A stretch of 64,000 nucleotides of DNA from Cellulosilyticum sp. I15G10I2 (lineage in GTDB: Bacteria; Bacillota; Clostridia; Lachnospirales; Cellulosilyticaceae): the NCBI RefSeq assembly GCF_900095725.1, contig NZ_FMMP01000007.1, positions 62,001 to 126,000 on the forward strand. Reading direction: 5' to 3'. Shown here one piece after another: positions 27,501 to 34,364 of the stretch (position 1 is its first letter; every line of letters begins with the position of its first letter). Made by a program: the position numbers and the translations under genes. The notes under the pieces are model-generated. The model saw only the letters and a list, made by a program, of their open reading frames with translations, made no database searches and was not told where the DNA came from.

Positions 27501-27859
27501 CTCTCCGTTGGCTCAGCTTCTTCGGGAGTCTTGGCATCATCTATTTCATCGATGCCAATCACTGACCCAGTTACCGTATCAGCTTCTCCGTAATCAAGCG
27601 TCAGTTCTTCCTTTAAAGCTGCAAGCCGTATGGTCACCGTCAGGGCGTCCGGCAGCTCCAAATGCCTTTCGGATGTACCAAGGGGCACGCTCCGCATTGC
27701 AATGTCCGCCTCCAACGCCTCAAAAGCGGTAATCTCACCACTTGGGCCAATGGGGAATGTGCCTGTTTCAGCCATCGCCGAGGCAGGAAGCATACCCACA
27801 ACCATGATGATAGACAGCACCATAGCCCCGAGCCTTTGCTTTGTTTTATTTTTTCTCAT
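21554..27859 (-). CDS. Giant S-layer-homology surface protein with GLUG and wall-binding repeats
   Basis: 2101 residues. A signal peptide ends near residue 31 (MLPASAMAE). Two or three related ~65-residue modules fill residues 40-265. Three blocks of GLUG-type repeats follow (about 285-540, 577-940 and 953-1270), each opened by an AxxLAKLxELVNAG segment and built from units such as VGGLAGxVxGTVQNCYSSGNxS. Next come MBG/Ig-like modules (about 1290-1560), a Gly/Ser-rich hinge near 1567, a beta domain ending GIGYTPL, three SLH domains (about 1803-1985) and choline-binding-type repeats (GWVQGDDGNW..., KWYYFNADG) to the end. SLH and choline-binding-type repeats in one tail are unusual. The gene is clearly richer in GC than its neighbours, which suggests transfer. 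An adhesin or S-layer-associated role is likely. Confidence 0.88.
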   Translation of the reverse strand: MRKNKTKQRLGAMVLSIIMVVGMLPASAMAETGTFPIGPSGEITAFEALEADIAMRSVPLGTSERHLELPDALTVTIRLAALKEELTLDYGEADTVTGSVIGIDEIDDAKTPEEAEPTERTVDSADEMTVPLPVTWASSPEYDGEAAGTYIFTPKLPEGLTLGDKIEIPKITVRVGALITGMVTAFDALPDAIRWQNTTVPEFPKMVGGTVEGKVVQIPVTWEADHDYDSEYPKRGLYVFSAVLGEGYGVADGVECPRMTVYIPQSVGKKMTLMALIAGGGTADSPVEITTATQLAEIAILVNARVKGLELFLFNNEDAKVSLKLMNDIDLSAYSSGEGWIPIGVYDSAASQDRFFMGEFNGNNHSITGLHINRDKNKQGFFGGIGAGGIVKNLGVVNANITGLGSVGSVAGVVEGAVENCYSIGGITSGDIYIGGIVGLIEENGAVKKCYSTGAVSGGSYIGGVAGKVENMGAVENCAALNASVTGRDNIGRVAGSVSVGGILSGNIAFGGMTTTEEGREKELIMGEDKVDGPSKTAAQIKTVGFFEALFGNDPAWTYGEGKLPGFGVAVALPPHIVDGSDPNFRGAGTSGNPYQISSAADLAKLAELVNAGNTSYNTAHYKLMNNLDLAGYASADSGNGWTPIGNLSYTFRGNFDGGNHKITNLTISRSSSDLQGLFGYISGGTVQNLGVENGHIVGRNLVGGVVGYVVWGGTVQNCYSSGNISGTGNHVGGLVGVVEGTVQNCYNSGNISSTGNYVGGLAGIVYGTVQNCYSSGNVSSTGNYVGGLAGTVYGTVQNYYSSGNVSSTGDYVGGLAGYVDGTVQNCYSTGSTSGTNGVGGLVGSIVLSMSRVENCAALNPDVNGGISVGRMVGHNYGSVLGSIAFDGMLVEGVGGYAGVLKTAAEINATGFWTTATGFTADWDTTVWSIEAGKLPILKGIAGQDASMPSHLLVAGIMPFEGAGTSESDPYRIKTAADLAKLGELVNAGDSFSSKYFELQNDLDLSAYGSSYDSGRGWVSIGSESRPFQGIFDGGGYQITGLFINRDADYQGIFGYVAEGGIIKNLGVANVNIKGKSNIGAVAGYVSGTGTKVESCYSTGSISGTNYVGGLVGTADLSGVVQNCYSTSSISGTSNIGGVAGYVGALSIVQNCYSSGNVSGTSAIGGVAGSVDWNGAVKNCAALNPTVCSASEVGRVAGDNMGTLISNYAFSHIPGTWANKGLNAIDGADVTSQTLFGANFWTMSTYWDTAAWDGMVWMCVGDKLPILFVGMAGQSGYPGLHLLFERNLANATVTPSTASFIYNGSQQMPDLTVAFDRTILVKDRDYTIATTSTDAAGTSAGTNAGEVTLTLTGIGSFTGTKNFTYTIEQAKVEGITTTVSNVSKTAYEVRNATVPQAVVDAADLPSSVSVTAESGAATLPITWETATAYNAQGTVYAVTGRLTGNGNVNANDITMSVNVTVTPVTAVNPTFEDTLAVLNSDNSATAAKLGSSILPESGSVTVQGQSVAYTINWNGGQMLDRTAVGNEQTFTGTISYTAPPAWLTLPGDLWVSRKVTVTASSHDGGGGSGGYTPSAPAVITATPEKEPSQPVTVSASITATAETSGAASAAISDQIITDAIAKAQADGKAQGKIANGISVELNITLPKGATSLSVILSQNALKSLVSAGVTYFSINGSLITITFDKRALAEIQKQSTGNIKITVVPNTNLSDSAKKMIGTRPVYDITVGYDSGKRGISFGSGTATVSIPYTLGKNEAVGGLYGVYVDEKGNPSRIAGSAYDVNNKSIIFTTTHFSLYGIGYTPLSAKFADISSHWGRESIEYVVGRGLLFGTTETTFSPNAATTRGMLVEALGRLAGVDAKVYTANSFTDVKIGSAYQPYIEWAYSNGIIQGMGNQEFAPDRSITREEIAVIFTNYAKATGYTLPITRSAATYADASSIGSIYKTAVRAMQQAGIMMGGSDNTFSPKASATRAEVSSMLERYVKMTMDPATAQGWVLSDAGQQFYYKDGKSLTGIQTIGGVTYFFNTDGTLKTGWVQGDDGNWRFYSGNNKTYYFSKDGIMAAGKWLQIDGKWYYFNADGTLAKNTKINEYEVDGNGVRKTK
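25370..25740 (-). repeat. Tandem near-identical GLUG-coding repeats
   Basis: Within the surface-protein gene, about six consecutive units of roughly 60 bp repeat with few changes, each containing a GTAGCAGTTTTGCACCGTACC-like core. They encode successive TVQNCYSSGN repeats. Such DNA can gain or lose units by recombination, so length may vary between strains. Confidence 0.7.
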
Positions 27860-27967
27860 ACTCGTCCCTCCATCTCATATCATAAAAACTCCTATTGAAT
27901 CTACAAATTGCACACCATACTTTGTCAGACAGAATTCCAAGAAGTGTAACTCATTCAGCTTGACTAC

Positions 27968-27996
27968 TTGAATTTGAAAGCGACAGGTGTTATACT
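27968..27996 (+). promoter_or_regulatory. Promoter of the TetR gene
   Basis: TTGAAT (27968-27973) and TATACT (27991-27996) are 17 bp apart, reading toward the TetR gene. The tandem repeats at 28011-28060 begin just after the expected start of transcription. Confidence 0.55.
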
Positions 27997-28010
27997 CCAA
28001 ATGAGTAATT

Positions 28011-28060
28011 AAGTTTAGCGAATAAGTTTAGTGAATCAGTTTACTAACTAAGTTTATTAT
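28011..28060 (+). promoter_or_regulatory. Four 13-bp direct repeats between surface-protein and TetR genes
   Basis: Successive units are AAGTTTAGCGAAT, AAGTTTAGTGAAT, CAGTTTACTAACT and AAGTTTATTATAT, in exact 13-bp register. They lie between the TetR promoter and its start codon. TTTAGTGAAT and its neighbour TTTACTAA also form an imperfect palindrome, so a TetR-type dimer is a good candidate to bind here. Confidence 0.5.
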
Positions 28061-28099
28061 ATTTTATTTTTTCAAAAAGTTCAATATAGGAGCGGAAAT

Positions 28100-28720
28100 A
28101 TGAGAGAGAAAAAACTCGACAAGAGGAAAGCCCAAGGAGCTGAAACTAAAAAGAAGCTGTATGAAATTGCGGAAAGGTTATTTACAGAACGCAATTTCTC
28201 CGATGTTAACGTAGAGGACATCACCGATGAGGCCGGTATTACCAAGGGTGCTTTTTATGTACACTTCGAATCTAAGGATGCGCTGATCGCTACTTTGATT
28301 GCTGACTATGCATCTCGAGCCGATACGGATTATAAAACCTTTTTGGAAATGCTGCCTGATGATATTCACACTTCAGAGGTACTCCTTAGGCTAACTCAAA
28401 AAATAACTGAAACGCTTTTAAATACTATCGGCTATGAAAATATGAAAAAGGTTTACCAAATGCTGCTGGCGAGATCCGTAGATACCGAAGCGGTAAAAGG
28501 TTACGGCAGAGAGCTTTATACGTTGTTTCATGGCGTGTTGGAAAAAGGTATTCGGCGTGGAGAGCTTAAATCTTCATTGCCGTCAGAGGAGCTTGCCCGA
28601 CATTTTGTAATGGCGATACGGGGTGTCAGCTATGAATGGTGTGTTCGCTATCCTGACTTTGATTTAAAAGAGCAGACAATGGCGCATATCCAGTTGCTGA
28701 TCAAGGGGATTCAAACCTAA
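28100..28720 (+). CDS. TetR-family transcriptional regulator
   Basis: 206 residues. The N-terminal helix-turn-helix runs from about residue 17 to 63: TKKKLYEIAERLFTERNFSDVNVEDITDEAGITKGAFYVHFESKDALI. It matches the TetR signature well. The C-terminal ligand domain is not diagnostic. RBS AGGAGCG lies before ATG 28100. It diverges from the giant surface-protein gene, with direct repeats in between, so it probably controls itself and perhaps that gene. Its composition is closer to the surface-protein gene than to the AT-rich genes downstream. Confidence 0.88.
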   Translation: MREKKLDKRKAQGAETKKKLYEIAERLFTERNFSDVNVEDITDEAGITKGAFYVHFESKDALIATLIADYASRADTDYKTFLEMLPDDIHTSEVLLRLTQKITETLLNTIGYENMKKVYQMLLARSVDTEAVKGYGRELYTLFHGVLEKGIRRGELKSSLPSEELARHFVMAIRGVSYEWCVRYPDFDLKEQTMAHIQLLIKGIQT

Positions 28721-28723
28721 TAA

Positions 28724-28760
28724 CTTAAAAGAAATCCTCCATCAGGAGGATTTCTAAAAA
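28724..28760 (-). terminator. Terminator of the isomerase operon
   Basis: Perfect 11-bp stem AGAAATCCTCC / GGAGGATTTCT with an ATCA loop; TTTT follows on the minus strand. TetR and the isomerase gene converge here. The preceding TAACTTAAAA is also found beside the hairpins at 41334 and 45941. Confidence 0.8.
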
Positions 28761-28798
28761 TAAATCATTATAAAATATATCGCGTTGCTTATTAAATG

Positions 28799-29473
28799 CT
28801 ACCGATAGTCTGTAAACATGAAGTGCCGTATTGGTTCGTCTTCATCCACTTGCGGCAATCTTTCACCCGCTTCATAGAATCTATTATCTATAAAGTCATC
28901 ATTGGTTGTCGATACTTCAAAGAGAATGACAGGACCAGTCCCTGGCACACCTTGCCACGAGTGGTATTGGCCTGGCTTTAAGGTAATACTCTCTCCCGGC
29001 TTTATAACAAGCGTCGTACCTGCTTTAACAACTACTTTTCTGCCATCCATACTCACCTCAACATCTGTATCTGCAAATTGACCGTCTTCTGCAGCATTAT
29101 ATAATGTAATCAAAAGGTCTCCGCCACCACGATGAATGATATCTTCCATTTTACTCCAGTGGAAATGATAAGGCAGTACCTGACCATCACTGACAAGAAG
29201 CAGCTTTTCTGCATAATTTTTGGGGTATTTTTCTTTATTGTGAGTATTTCCATTTCTGAATGTAAACACAGTTAATCCCGTTTTAGAAAAATCACCACTC
29301 CCAAAATCAGTAACATCCCAGCCTAACATATTATCCTTGATCTCTTGATACTCATCTCCCGCTTTTTCCCATTCATCCTGAGTCCAATAAGCAAATGGTG
29401 GCAAGGGGAATTGTTTTTCCTTCATTAAGGCTATCGCCTCATCTATGGCTTTATTAATTACTGAGCGTTTCAT
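28799..29473 (-). CDS. D-lyxose ketol-isomerase-like cupin enzyme
   Basis: 224 residues, the usual length for the D-lyxose isomerase (YdaE) family. The protein is a cupin. Metal ligands are expected in LPYHFHWSKMEDIIHRGGGDLL (HxH and Glu, near residues 116-125) and in LKPGQYHSWQG (His near 181). The N-terminal signature FPLPPFAYWTQDEWEKAG fits the family. It interconverts lyxose/xylulose or mannose/fructose. It is the last gene of an operon with two Gfo/Idh/MocA oxidoreductases and an ABC importer, so its true substrate may be an oxidised or unusual sugar. RBS TAGGAGGC precedes the ATG. Confidence 0.85.
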   Translation of the reverse strand: MKRSVINKAIDEAIALMKEKQFPLPPFAYWTQDEWEKAGDEYQEIKDNMLGWDVTDFGSGDFSKTGLTVFTFRNGNTHNKEKYPKNYAEKLLLVSDGQVLPYHFHWSKMEDIIHRGGGDLLITLYNAAEDGQFADTDVEVSMDGRKVVVKAGTTLVIKPGESITLKPGQYHSWQGVPGTGPVILFEVSTTNDDFIDNRFYEAGERLPQVDEDEPIRHFMFTDYR

Positions 29474-29482
29474 ATATGCCTC

Positions 29483-30559
29483 CTAACCTTTAATAACATC
29501 CGCCTGCAACTGAGCCTTTACTGATAGCTCCGCCGCCAGAAGCGCTTGATGTTGCGTCATGGCATTTTCAGTACGGTTGATACAGTCTAGTATGAATTCT
29601 CCGAAGAAAGGATACCCTACTTTCCCTTCAACATTCATGTACTTCTCAGTCTCTTTGTTTGCGAGATAAACGTTATTGCCTCTTTGATCCCTCGCCAAAT
29701 CCGTATATTTTCTAAGTTCAATATAGCCTTCTGTACCGAGAATAATGGTACGTCCGTCACCCCACGTAGACAGACCATCTGGTGTGAACCAGTCTACTCT
29801 AAAATACATGGTGCTTCCTTGATCTGATACCAATGTTGCATCGCCAAAATCATCCAGCTCTGGATACTGGGGATTATTGAAATTGCCGATTTGGCTCTTA
29901 ACTACTTTTGCCTGGTTGACATCTGCAAAAATGAGAAACTGATAAATTTGATGGCTTCCAATATCACATAAAATCCCGCCATACTTTTCTTTTTCAAAAA
30001 ACCACTGCGGACGACTTGGCGCACTAAGTCTGTGAGGTCCTAGGCCTAAAACTTGAACAACTTCTCCTATTGCCCCTTCTTCAATGAGTTGTTTGGCAAA
30101 TACCGCACTCTCTACATGAAGATATTCACTATAGTATACCATGTATTTCATCTTGGTCTCTTCAATAAGTTTTTTTGCTGTTTCAATCTGCTCAAGCGTT
30201 GTAAAAGGGGCTTTATCTGTAAAATAATCTTTGCCATGCTTCATCACTTGAAAACCTACATCAGCACGTTCCGAAGTGATTGCTGCTGCGGCAACCAGTT
30301 TTGTATCCTGATCATTAAGAATTTCTTCAAAACTCACAGCCTGTTTAGCTTGGGGATATTGTTTTAAAAAGTGATCTACAAGCACTTGATCATCATCATA
30401 AACGTATTTCAACGTAGCTCCAGCTTCAAGAAGCCCATTAGTCATACCATAAATATGTCCATGTTTTAGAAACGCTGCCGAAAAAGTGAACTCCCCCTCA
30501 GCTACAACTGGCCTGGGTTTTCCTTTTGGGGCATAATTCATGCCATCTTTCTTATCCAT
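29483..30559 (-). CDS. Gfo/Idh/MocA-family oxidoreductase (second of pair)
   Basis: About 358 residues. The N-terminal nucleotide domain is recognisable (FSAAFLKHGHIYGMTNGLLEAGATLKYVYDDD) but the glycine-rich loop is unusual. The family's EKP motif is replaced by DKAPF near residue 118 (YFTDKAPFTTLEQIE), which keeps the catalytic-type lysine. GGILCDIGSHQIYQFL near residue 200 matches the conserved histidine region. The frame extends to 30616, but AAAGGAGA before ATG 30559 decides the start. It lies 10 bp before the isomerase gene. It is an NAD(P)-dependent sugar or cyclitol oxidoreductase of unknown substrate. Confidence 0.82.
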   Translation of the reverse strand: MDKKDGMNYAPKGKPRPVVAEGEFTFSAAFLKHGHIYGMTNGLLEAGATLKYVYDDDQVLVDHFLKQYPQAKQAVSFEEILNDQDTKLVAAAAITSERADVGFQVMKHGKDYFTDKAPFTTLEQIETAKKLIEETKMKYMVYYSEYLHVESAVFAKQLIEEGAIGEVVQVLGLGPHRLSAPSRPQWFFEKEKYGGILCDIGSHQIYQFLIFADVNQAKVVKSQIGNFNNPQYPELDDFGDATLVSDQGSTMYFRVDWFTPDGLSTWGDGRTIILGTEGYIELRKYTDLARDQRGNNVYLANKETEKYMNVEGKVGYPFFGEFILDCINRTENAMTQHQALLAAELSVKAQLQADVIKG

Positions 30560-30584
30560 AGTCTCTCCTTTCTGAGCGTCCATT

Positions 30585-31760
30585 TTATTTATCATAATTA
30601 TACTTGGAATAATCATTGCCTGTGGTGATAAATTCCGGGTCGAAATTTTCTACCGAACCTGTTTTTTCATAAAACTTCTCTACATTTGCCTGAATGCCTT
30701 CAACAGTATAAAATGGATCATCTTTTTCTAAGGGAAGGCATACCTTTTGACTTGAAAAGCCTGATTTATAAACTGCTGTAATATATTCTAATGTACGACG
30801 GCCGTCTTCTGCCTGCACTAAGAAGTTTTTATGCCCATTTTCTATGGACCTTATCACATTGTCAATCTGCCCTGCATGCCCTTCATACTCTAAATCTTCT
30901 AATGTCCGATAGTAATCTTCAATTTCTTTTTGTTTTTCTGGGTAAGGTTCCCCAAATCCATTAGGTCTTGATTTAAATGCCGCAACACTCCACGGTGCAC
31001 AGATTTTAGCCTGTTCACATTGGAAGATAAATTGCTGTTCTTCGCCATGATGTACCAAAGAACTCATCATTGTGGACATAGAGCCATCTTCGTACTTAGA
31101 AATAGCTACTGAAAAATCTTCTACCTCCGCATTATCATGATTTAAATTGTTAACGATGGCTGTAATCTCAACCGGCAGGCCTTTCATCCAATTAAGCATA
31201 TCGATATGATGCACAGCATGATTTAAGGTGCATCCGCCGCCTTCTTTTTCCCAAGTTCCGCGCCACCATAAATCATAATAGGAATGCCCTCTCCACCACA
31301 CTGAATCTACTTGTGCATGAAGTACCCTGCCGGCAACCTTTTGATCTAGTAAATTCTTTAATTTCATAATAGGGGATCGAAAGCGATTCTGCGAAATAAT
31401 AGATAAACGCTGCCCCGTCTTATCTCTTGCATCAATCATAGCATCACATTCTGCTAAGGACGCTGCCATTGGTTTTTCACAAAGCACATCCAGTCCATGG
31501 TTCATACAATCTATAGAAATCTGCGCATGGGTATAGGGTGGTGTACATATGCTAATCAAATGGATATCATCCCGTTCAAATAGTTTTTCATGGCTGTCAT
31601 ATACATCTGCATCCAAATGATACTTTTCCTTAATAGCCTGTGCCTTCTCTGGATAGATATCAACCAGTGCTGCAATTTTGCATCGGTCTTTGAATGCAGC
31701 ATACCCTTCGATATGTGATGGTGCAATATTACCGGTTCCGATAATCGCTACATTAATCAT
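30585..31760 (-). CDS. Gfo/Idh/MocA-family oxidoreductase (first of pair)
   Basis: 391 residues. The Rossmann start VAIIGTGNIAPSHIEGY is clear, as is the EKP motif (DVLCEKPMAASLAECD, Lys near residue 95). The catalytic-region histidines are in GGGCTLNHAVHHIDMLNWM near residue 180. It oxidises or reduces a sugar, inositol or glycoside at the NAD(P) site. It is translated from a strong AGGAGGAAG ribosome site in the same operon as the binding lipoprotein upstream. Having two different members of this family together suggests an oxidation/reduction cycle, as in 3-keto-glycoside or inositol pathways (inference). Confidence 0.88.
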   Translation of the reverse strand: MINVAIIGTGNIAPSHIEGYAAFKDRCKIAALVDIYPEKAQAIKEKYHLDADVYDSHEKLFERDDIHLISICTPPYTHAQISIDCMNHGLDVLCEKPMAASLAECDAMIDARDKTGQRLSIISQNRFRSPIMKLKNLLDQKVAGRVLHAQVDSVWWRGHSYYDLWWRGTWEKEGGGCTLNHAVHHIDMLNWMKGLPVEITAIVNNLNHDNAEVEDFSVAISKYEDGSMSTMMSSLVHHGEEQQFIFQCEQAKICAPWSVAAFKSRPNGFGEPYPEKQKEIEDYYRTLEDLEYEGHAGQIDNVIRSIENGHKNFLVQAEDGRRTLEYITAVYKSGFSSQKVCLPLEKDDPFYTVEGIQANVEKFYEKTGSVENFDPEFITTGNDYSKYNYDK

Positions 31761-31794
31761 ATTTCTTCCTCCTGGAATAGCTAAGAATTATTTT

Positions 31795-33414
31795 CTATTT
31801 TGCTGATTTGCTGAAATGCTCATAGCGTTCTTCAATAATTTTAGCAATATCATATTTTTCAAGCTCTGAAATGTATTGTTTATAAAGCGCATCAAATGCT
31901 TCTGGTTTTGCTGTTATTAACTTAACTTTGTAGTCTTCATTAACTTTATCAAGATTACCAGATTGTTCTATTTCTGTAGGAGACTTATAAGTTGTAGCTG
32001 TTAAACGTGTACCAGTAAGTGCAAGTGTATAAGAATCAGTTAAGTATTGTTCATATTCCGGTAAAGTTTTTGACACCGCTTTGATAAAATCTTCTTCTGT
32101 TTTAAAGTACCCTTGGTTTCCTACTAAAAAGGTGTCATGTTTAATCCAATCTAACTCTTGGGCATTTAGCTCTACATCTTTTGGCATTGGCACGCCATCT
32201 ACAACTTCATAGTGTTTCCCTTCAAAGCCAAACCATAAGGTTTTTCCACCTTCTCCAGCTAAGAAATTCAAATATTTAATACATGCCTCGGGATTCTTTG
32301 CTGTTTTAGGTATGAATACAAATGCTCCTGTCGGCGGATACTCATCTACATATTGTTTGCCGTCATACATATTTGCAAGTGCTGGGATTGCTACAAAATC
32401 TGCATTGGGTTCAGTAGCTCTTAAGTTTTGAAGAAGTCCTCCACGCAGCGGGTCAACATTAGCACCTACATTTGTGTCCCAATAGCCAACTGTTCCAGCA
32501 ACAACGCCTTCTTTTTCTTTTTGGTCAAATTGACTTGTAAAGAATTCCGGATCCATCAAACCATTATTGTAAGCCTTATTTAAGAACTCATAGTAGCCTC
32601 TAAAAGTCTCTGATGTGTACGCATGACCTGTTTCACTGCCTGATGGCAACGAAATGCTTCGTGATCTATAGGTTGCTTCATCTTCGTATTCAATAAAAGA
32701 TGTATATAAATTACCTTTTGTATCACCTCTTGAATAAGCTAATGGATAGAGTCTGTCTTGACCAATGTTACTTGGATCTTTTTGTTTAAATGCCATAAGT
32801 ACGTTAAAGAGTTCATCTATGTTCTTTGGAACACTTAAACCTAATTTGTCTAACCAGTCTTTTCGGATAAACCCACTGAAGGATGCTGTAATAGATCTGC
32901 GGGCTGGAATAGCATATTGCCCGCCGTCCGCTCCAATACCATAACTTAATACGTCTTGACCAACATATTCAACAATTTGCTGTCCATGCTCTGCTAATTC
33001 TTTCGAAATATCTTTAATACCACCTTCGTTATACCACTTTTCTACAATACTTGAGTTATAGGTCATCATAATGTCAGCTGCCGTACCCGATGCCATCATA
33101 ACTGGTATTTTTGTATTTTCTTCACTTCTTGGAATAAGCACAAAGTTAACTTTAACCCCTTGCTTTGCCATTTCTTGATTAACATATTGGGTCCACTGGT
33201 TGTTATCTACTGTGCCTTGTCCTGCTGGTATATTGCCACGATCAAACAGCATTACAGAGATTTCTGTCAATTCCCCTGGTTTCTTTGCTGGGTCAGTACT
33301 TGAAGTTTTTCCGCTGTTAGTATTTGCTGTGTTATTATTCCCACATCCCACAAACATAGTAAGCGTTAATGTTGCAATAATTAACAAACTGATGATCCTC
33401 TTTGTTTTTACCAT
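31795..33414 (-). CDS. LplA-type extracellular solute-binding lipoprotein
   Basis: 539 residues. Lipoprotein signal MVKTKRIISLLIIATLTLTMFVGC, lipidated Cys24, then an Asn/Ser/Thr-rich linker. The fold is the large binding protein found with LplB/YtcP permeases (usual length 500-560), with PARRSITASFSGFIRKDWLDKLGL and TGAFVFIPKTAKNPEACIKYLNFLA. It binds an oligosaccharide or unusual sugar outside the cell. It follows the two permease genes and precedes the oxidoreductases. RBS AAGGAGAA. Confidence 0.88.
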   Translation of the reverse strand: MVKTKRIISLLIIATLTLTMFVGCGNNNTANTNSGKTSSTDPAKKPGELTEISVMLFDRGNIPAGQGTVDNNQWTQYVNQEMAKQGVKVNFVLIPRSEENTKIPVMMASGTAADIMMTYNSSIVEKWYNEGGIKDISKELAEHGQQIVEYVGQDVLSYGIGADGGQYAIPARRSITASFSGFIRKDWLDKLGLSVPKNIDELFNVLMAFKQKDPSNIGQDRLYPLAYSRGDTKGNLYTSFIEYEDEATYRSRSISLPSGSETGHAYTSETFRGYYEFLNKAYNNGLMDPEFFTSQFDQKEKEGVVAGTVGYWDTNVGANVDPLRGGLLQNLRATEPNADFVAIPALANMYDGKQYVDEYPPTGAFVFIPKTAKNPEACIKYLNFLAGEGGKTLWFGFEGKHYEVVDGVPMPKDVELNAQELDWIKHDTFLVGNQGYFKTEEDFIKAVSKTLPEYEQYLTDSYTLALTGTRLTATTYKSPTEIEQSGNLDKVNEDYKVKLITAKPEAFDALYKQYISELEKYDIAKIIEERYEHFSKSAK

Positions 33415-33452
33415 AATAATTCTCCTTTTATTAAGATATTTTTATTATACGA

Positions 33453-34352
33453 TTATCCTTTGACTGAGCCAAGCATAACGCCTTTGACGAAATACTTTTG
33501 CAGCCAAGGATAAATCGTTATAATCGGTATGATTGCTATAACTACTGCTGCTGCTTTCATAGATTCAGGCATAACTTGCTGTCCAATACCTTCTGCTGTT
33601 GAGATTTGGTTGAGTGCTTCTGTAAATAGTAATTGTCTTAACATCAATTGCAGCGGATACCTCTCAGGACTGGTAATATACATTAAGCTGGAAAAATAAT
33701 CATTCCAGTACATCACTGCATAAAAAAGTCCTATAGTCGCTATAATGGGTTTAGACAGCGGCAATGCCATCTTAATAAGGTAATAAATATCATTACATCC
33801 ATCAATTTTGGCCGACTCTTCGATACTTGAAGGTAAGCTTTGAAAAAAAGCTTTCATAATGATGAAGTTAAATGCACTTACCATAACAGGCAGTACCAGT
33901 GATGCTAAACTGTCAACTAAGCCAAGTCCTTTAACAACCATAAAGGTGGGAATAATCCCTCCCCCGAAATACAAGGTAAACAAAATGAAAAATGTAAAAA
34001 ATGCTCTTCCCTTTAAGTGCGGTTTTGATAAAGCATAGGCTGCCATTGTTGTGACAACCAGTGATAAAAGAGTTCCTGCTACTGTTATGAACACCGAATT
34101 CTTTAAAGAATTTAAAATCATACTCGTCTGCATGATTTTTTCATAGGCACTCGTCTGAAAGTTGATCGGATAAAAGGTTACCTTTCCAGATAAAATAGCC
34201 AAACTGTCACTTAACGAATAAGCAAGTACATTTAAAAACGGATAGAGACACAACAATACAACAAAGCCAATCGTAATATAAACATATACACTAAACAGCA
34301 CTTCATCTAATTTGAATTTTTTTGATCGAGCTTTTTCTGACCTTCCTCTCAT
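33453..34352 (-). CDS. ABC sugar permease, LplC/YtcP type
   Basis: 299 residues with six membrane segments. The EAA loop that contacts the ATPase is ESAKIDGCNDIYYLIKMALPLSKPIIATIGL near residue 190. The C-terminus GSVKG is typical of the family. It forms the transmembrane channel with the permease encoded upstream. No ATPase gene is present in the operon, as is normal for this class, which shares an MsmX-like ATPase. Confidence 0.92.
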   Translation of the reverse strand: MRGRSEKARSKKFKLDEVLFSVYVYITIGFVVLLCLYPFLNVLAYSLSDSLAILSGKVTFYPINFQTSAYEKIMQTSMILNSLKNSVFITVAGTLLSLVVTTMAAYALSKPHLKGRAFFTFFILFTLYFGGGIIPTFMVVKGLGLVDSLASLVLPVMVSAFNFIIMKAFFQSLPSSIEESAKIDGCNDIYYLIKMALPLSKPIIATIGLFYAVMYWNDYFSSLMYITSPERYPLQLMLRQLLFTEALNQISTAEGIGQQVMPESMKAAAVVIAIIPIITIYPWLQKYFVKGVMLGSVKG

Positions 34353-34364
34353 GTCATCCTCCTC

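Noticed and set aside
21884-27971. Many antisense open frames opposite the giant surface-protein gene.
   Set aside because: They follow from its higher GC and repeat content. The minus-strand frame has a signal peptide and recognisable domains throughout, and the antisense products have none.
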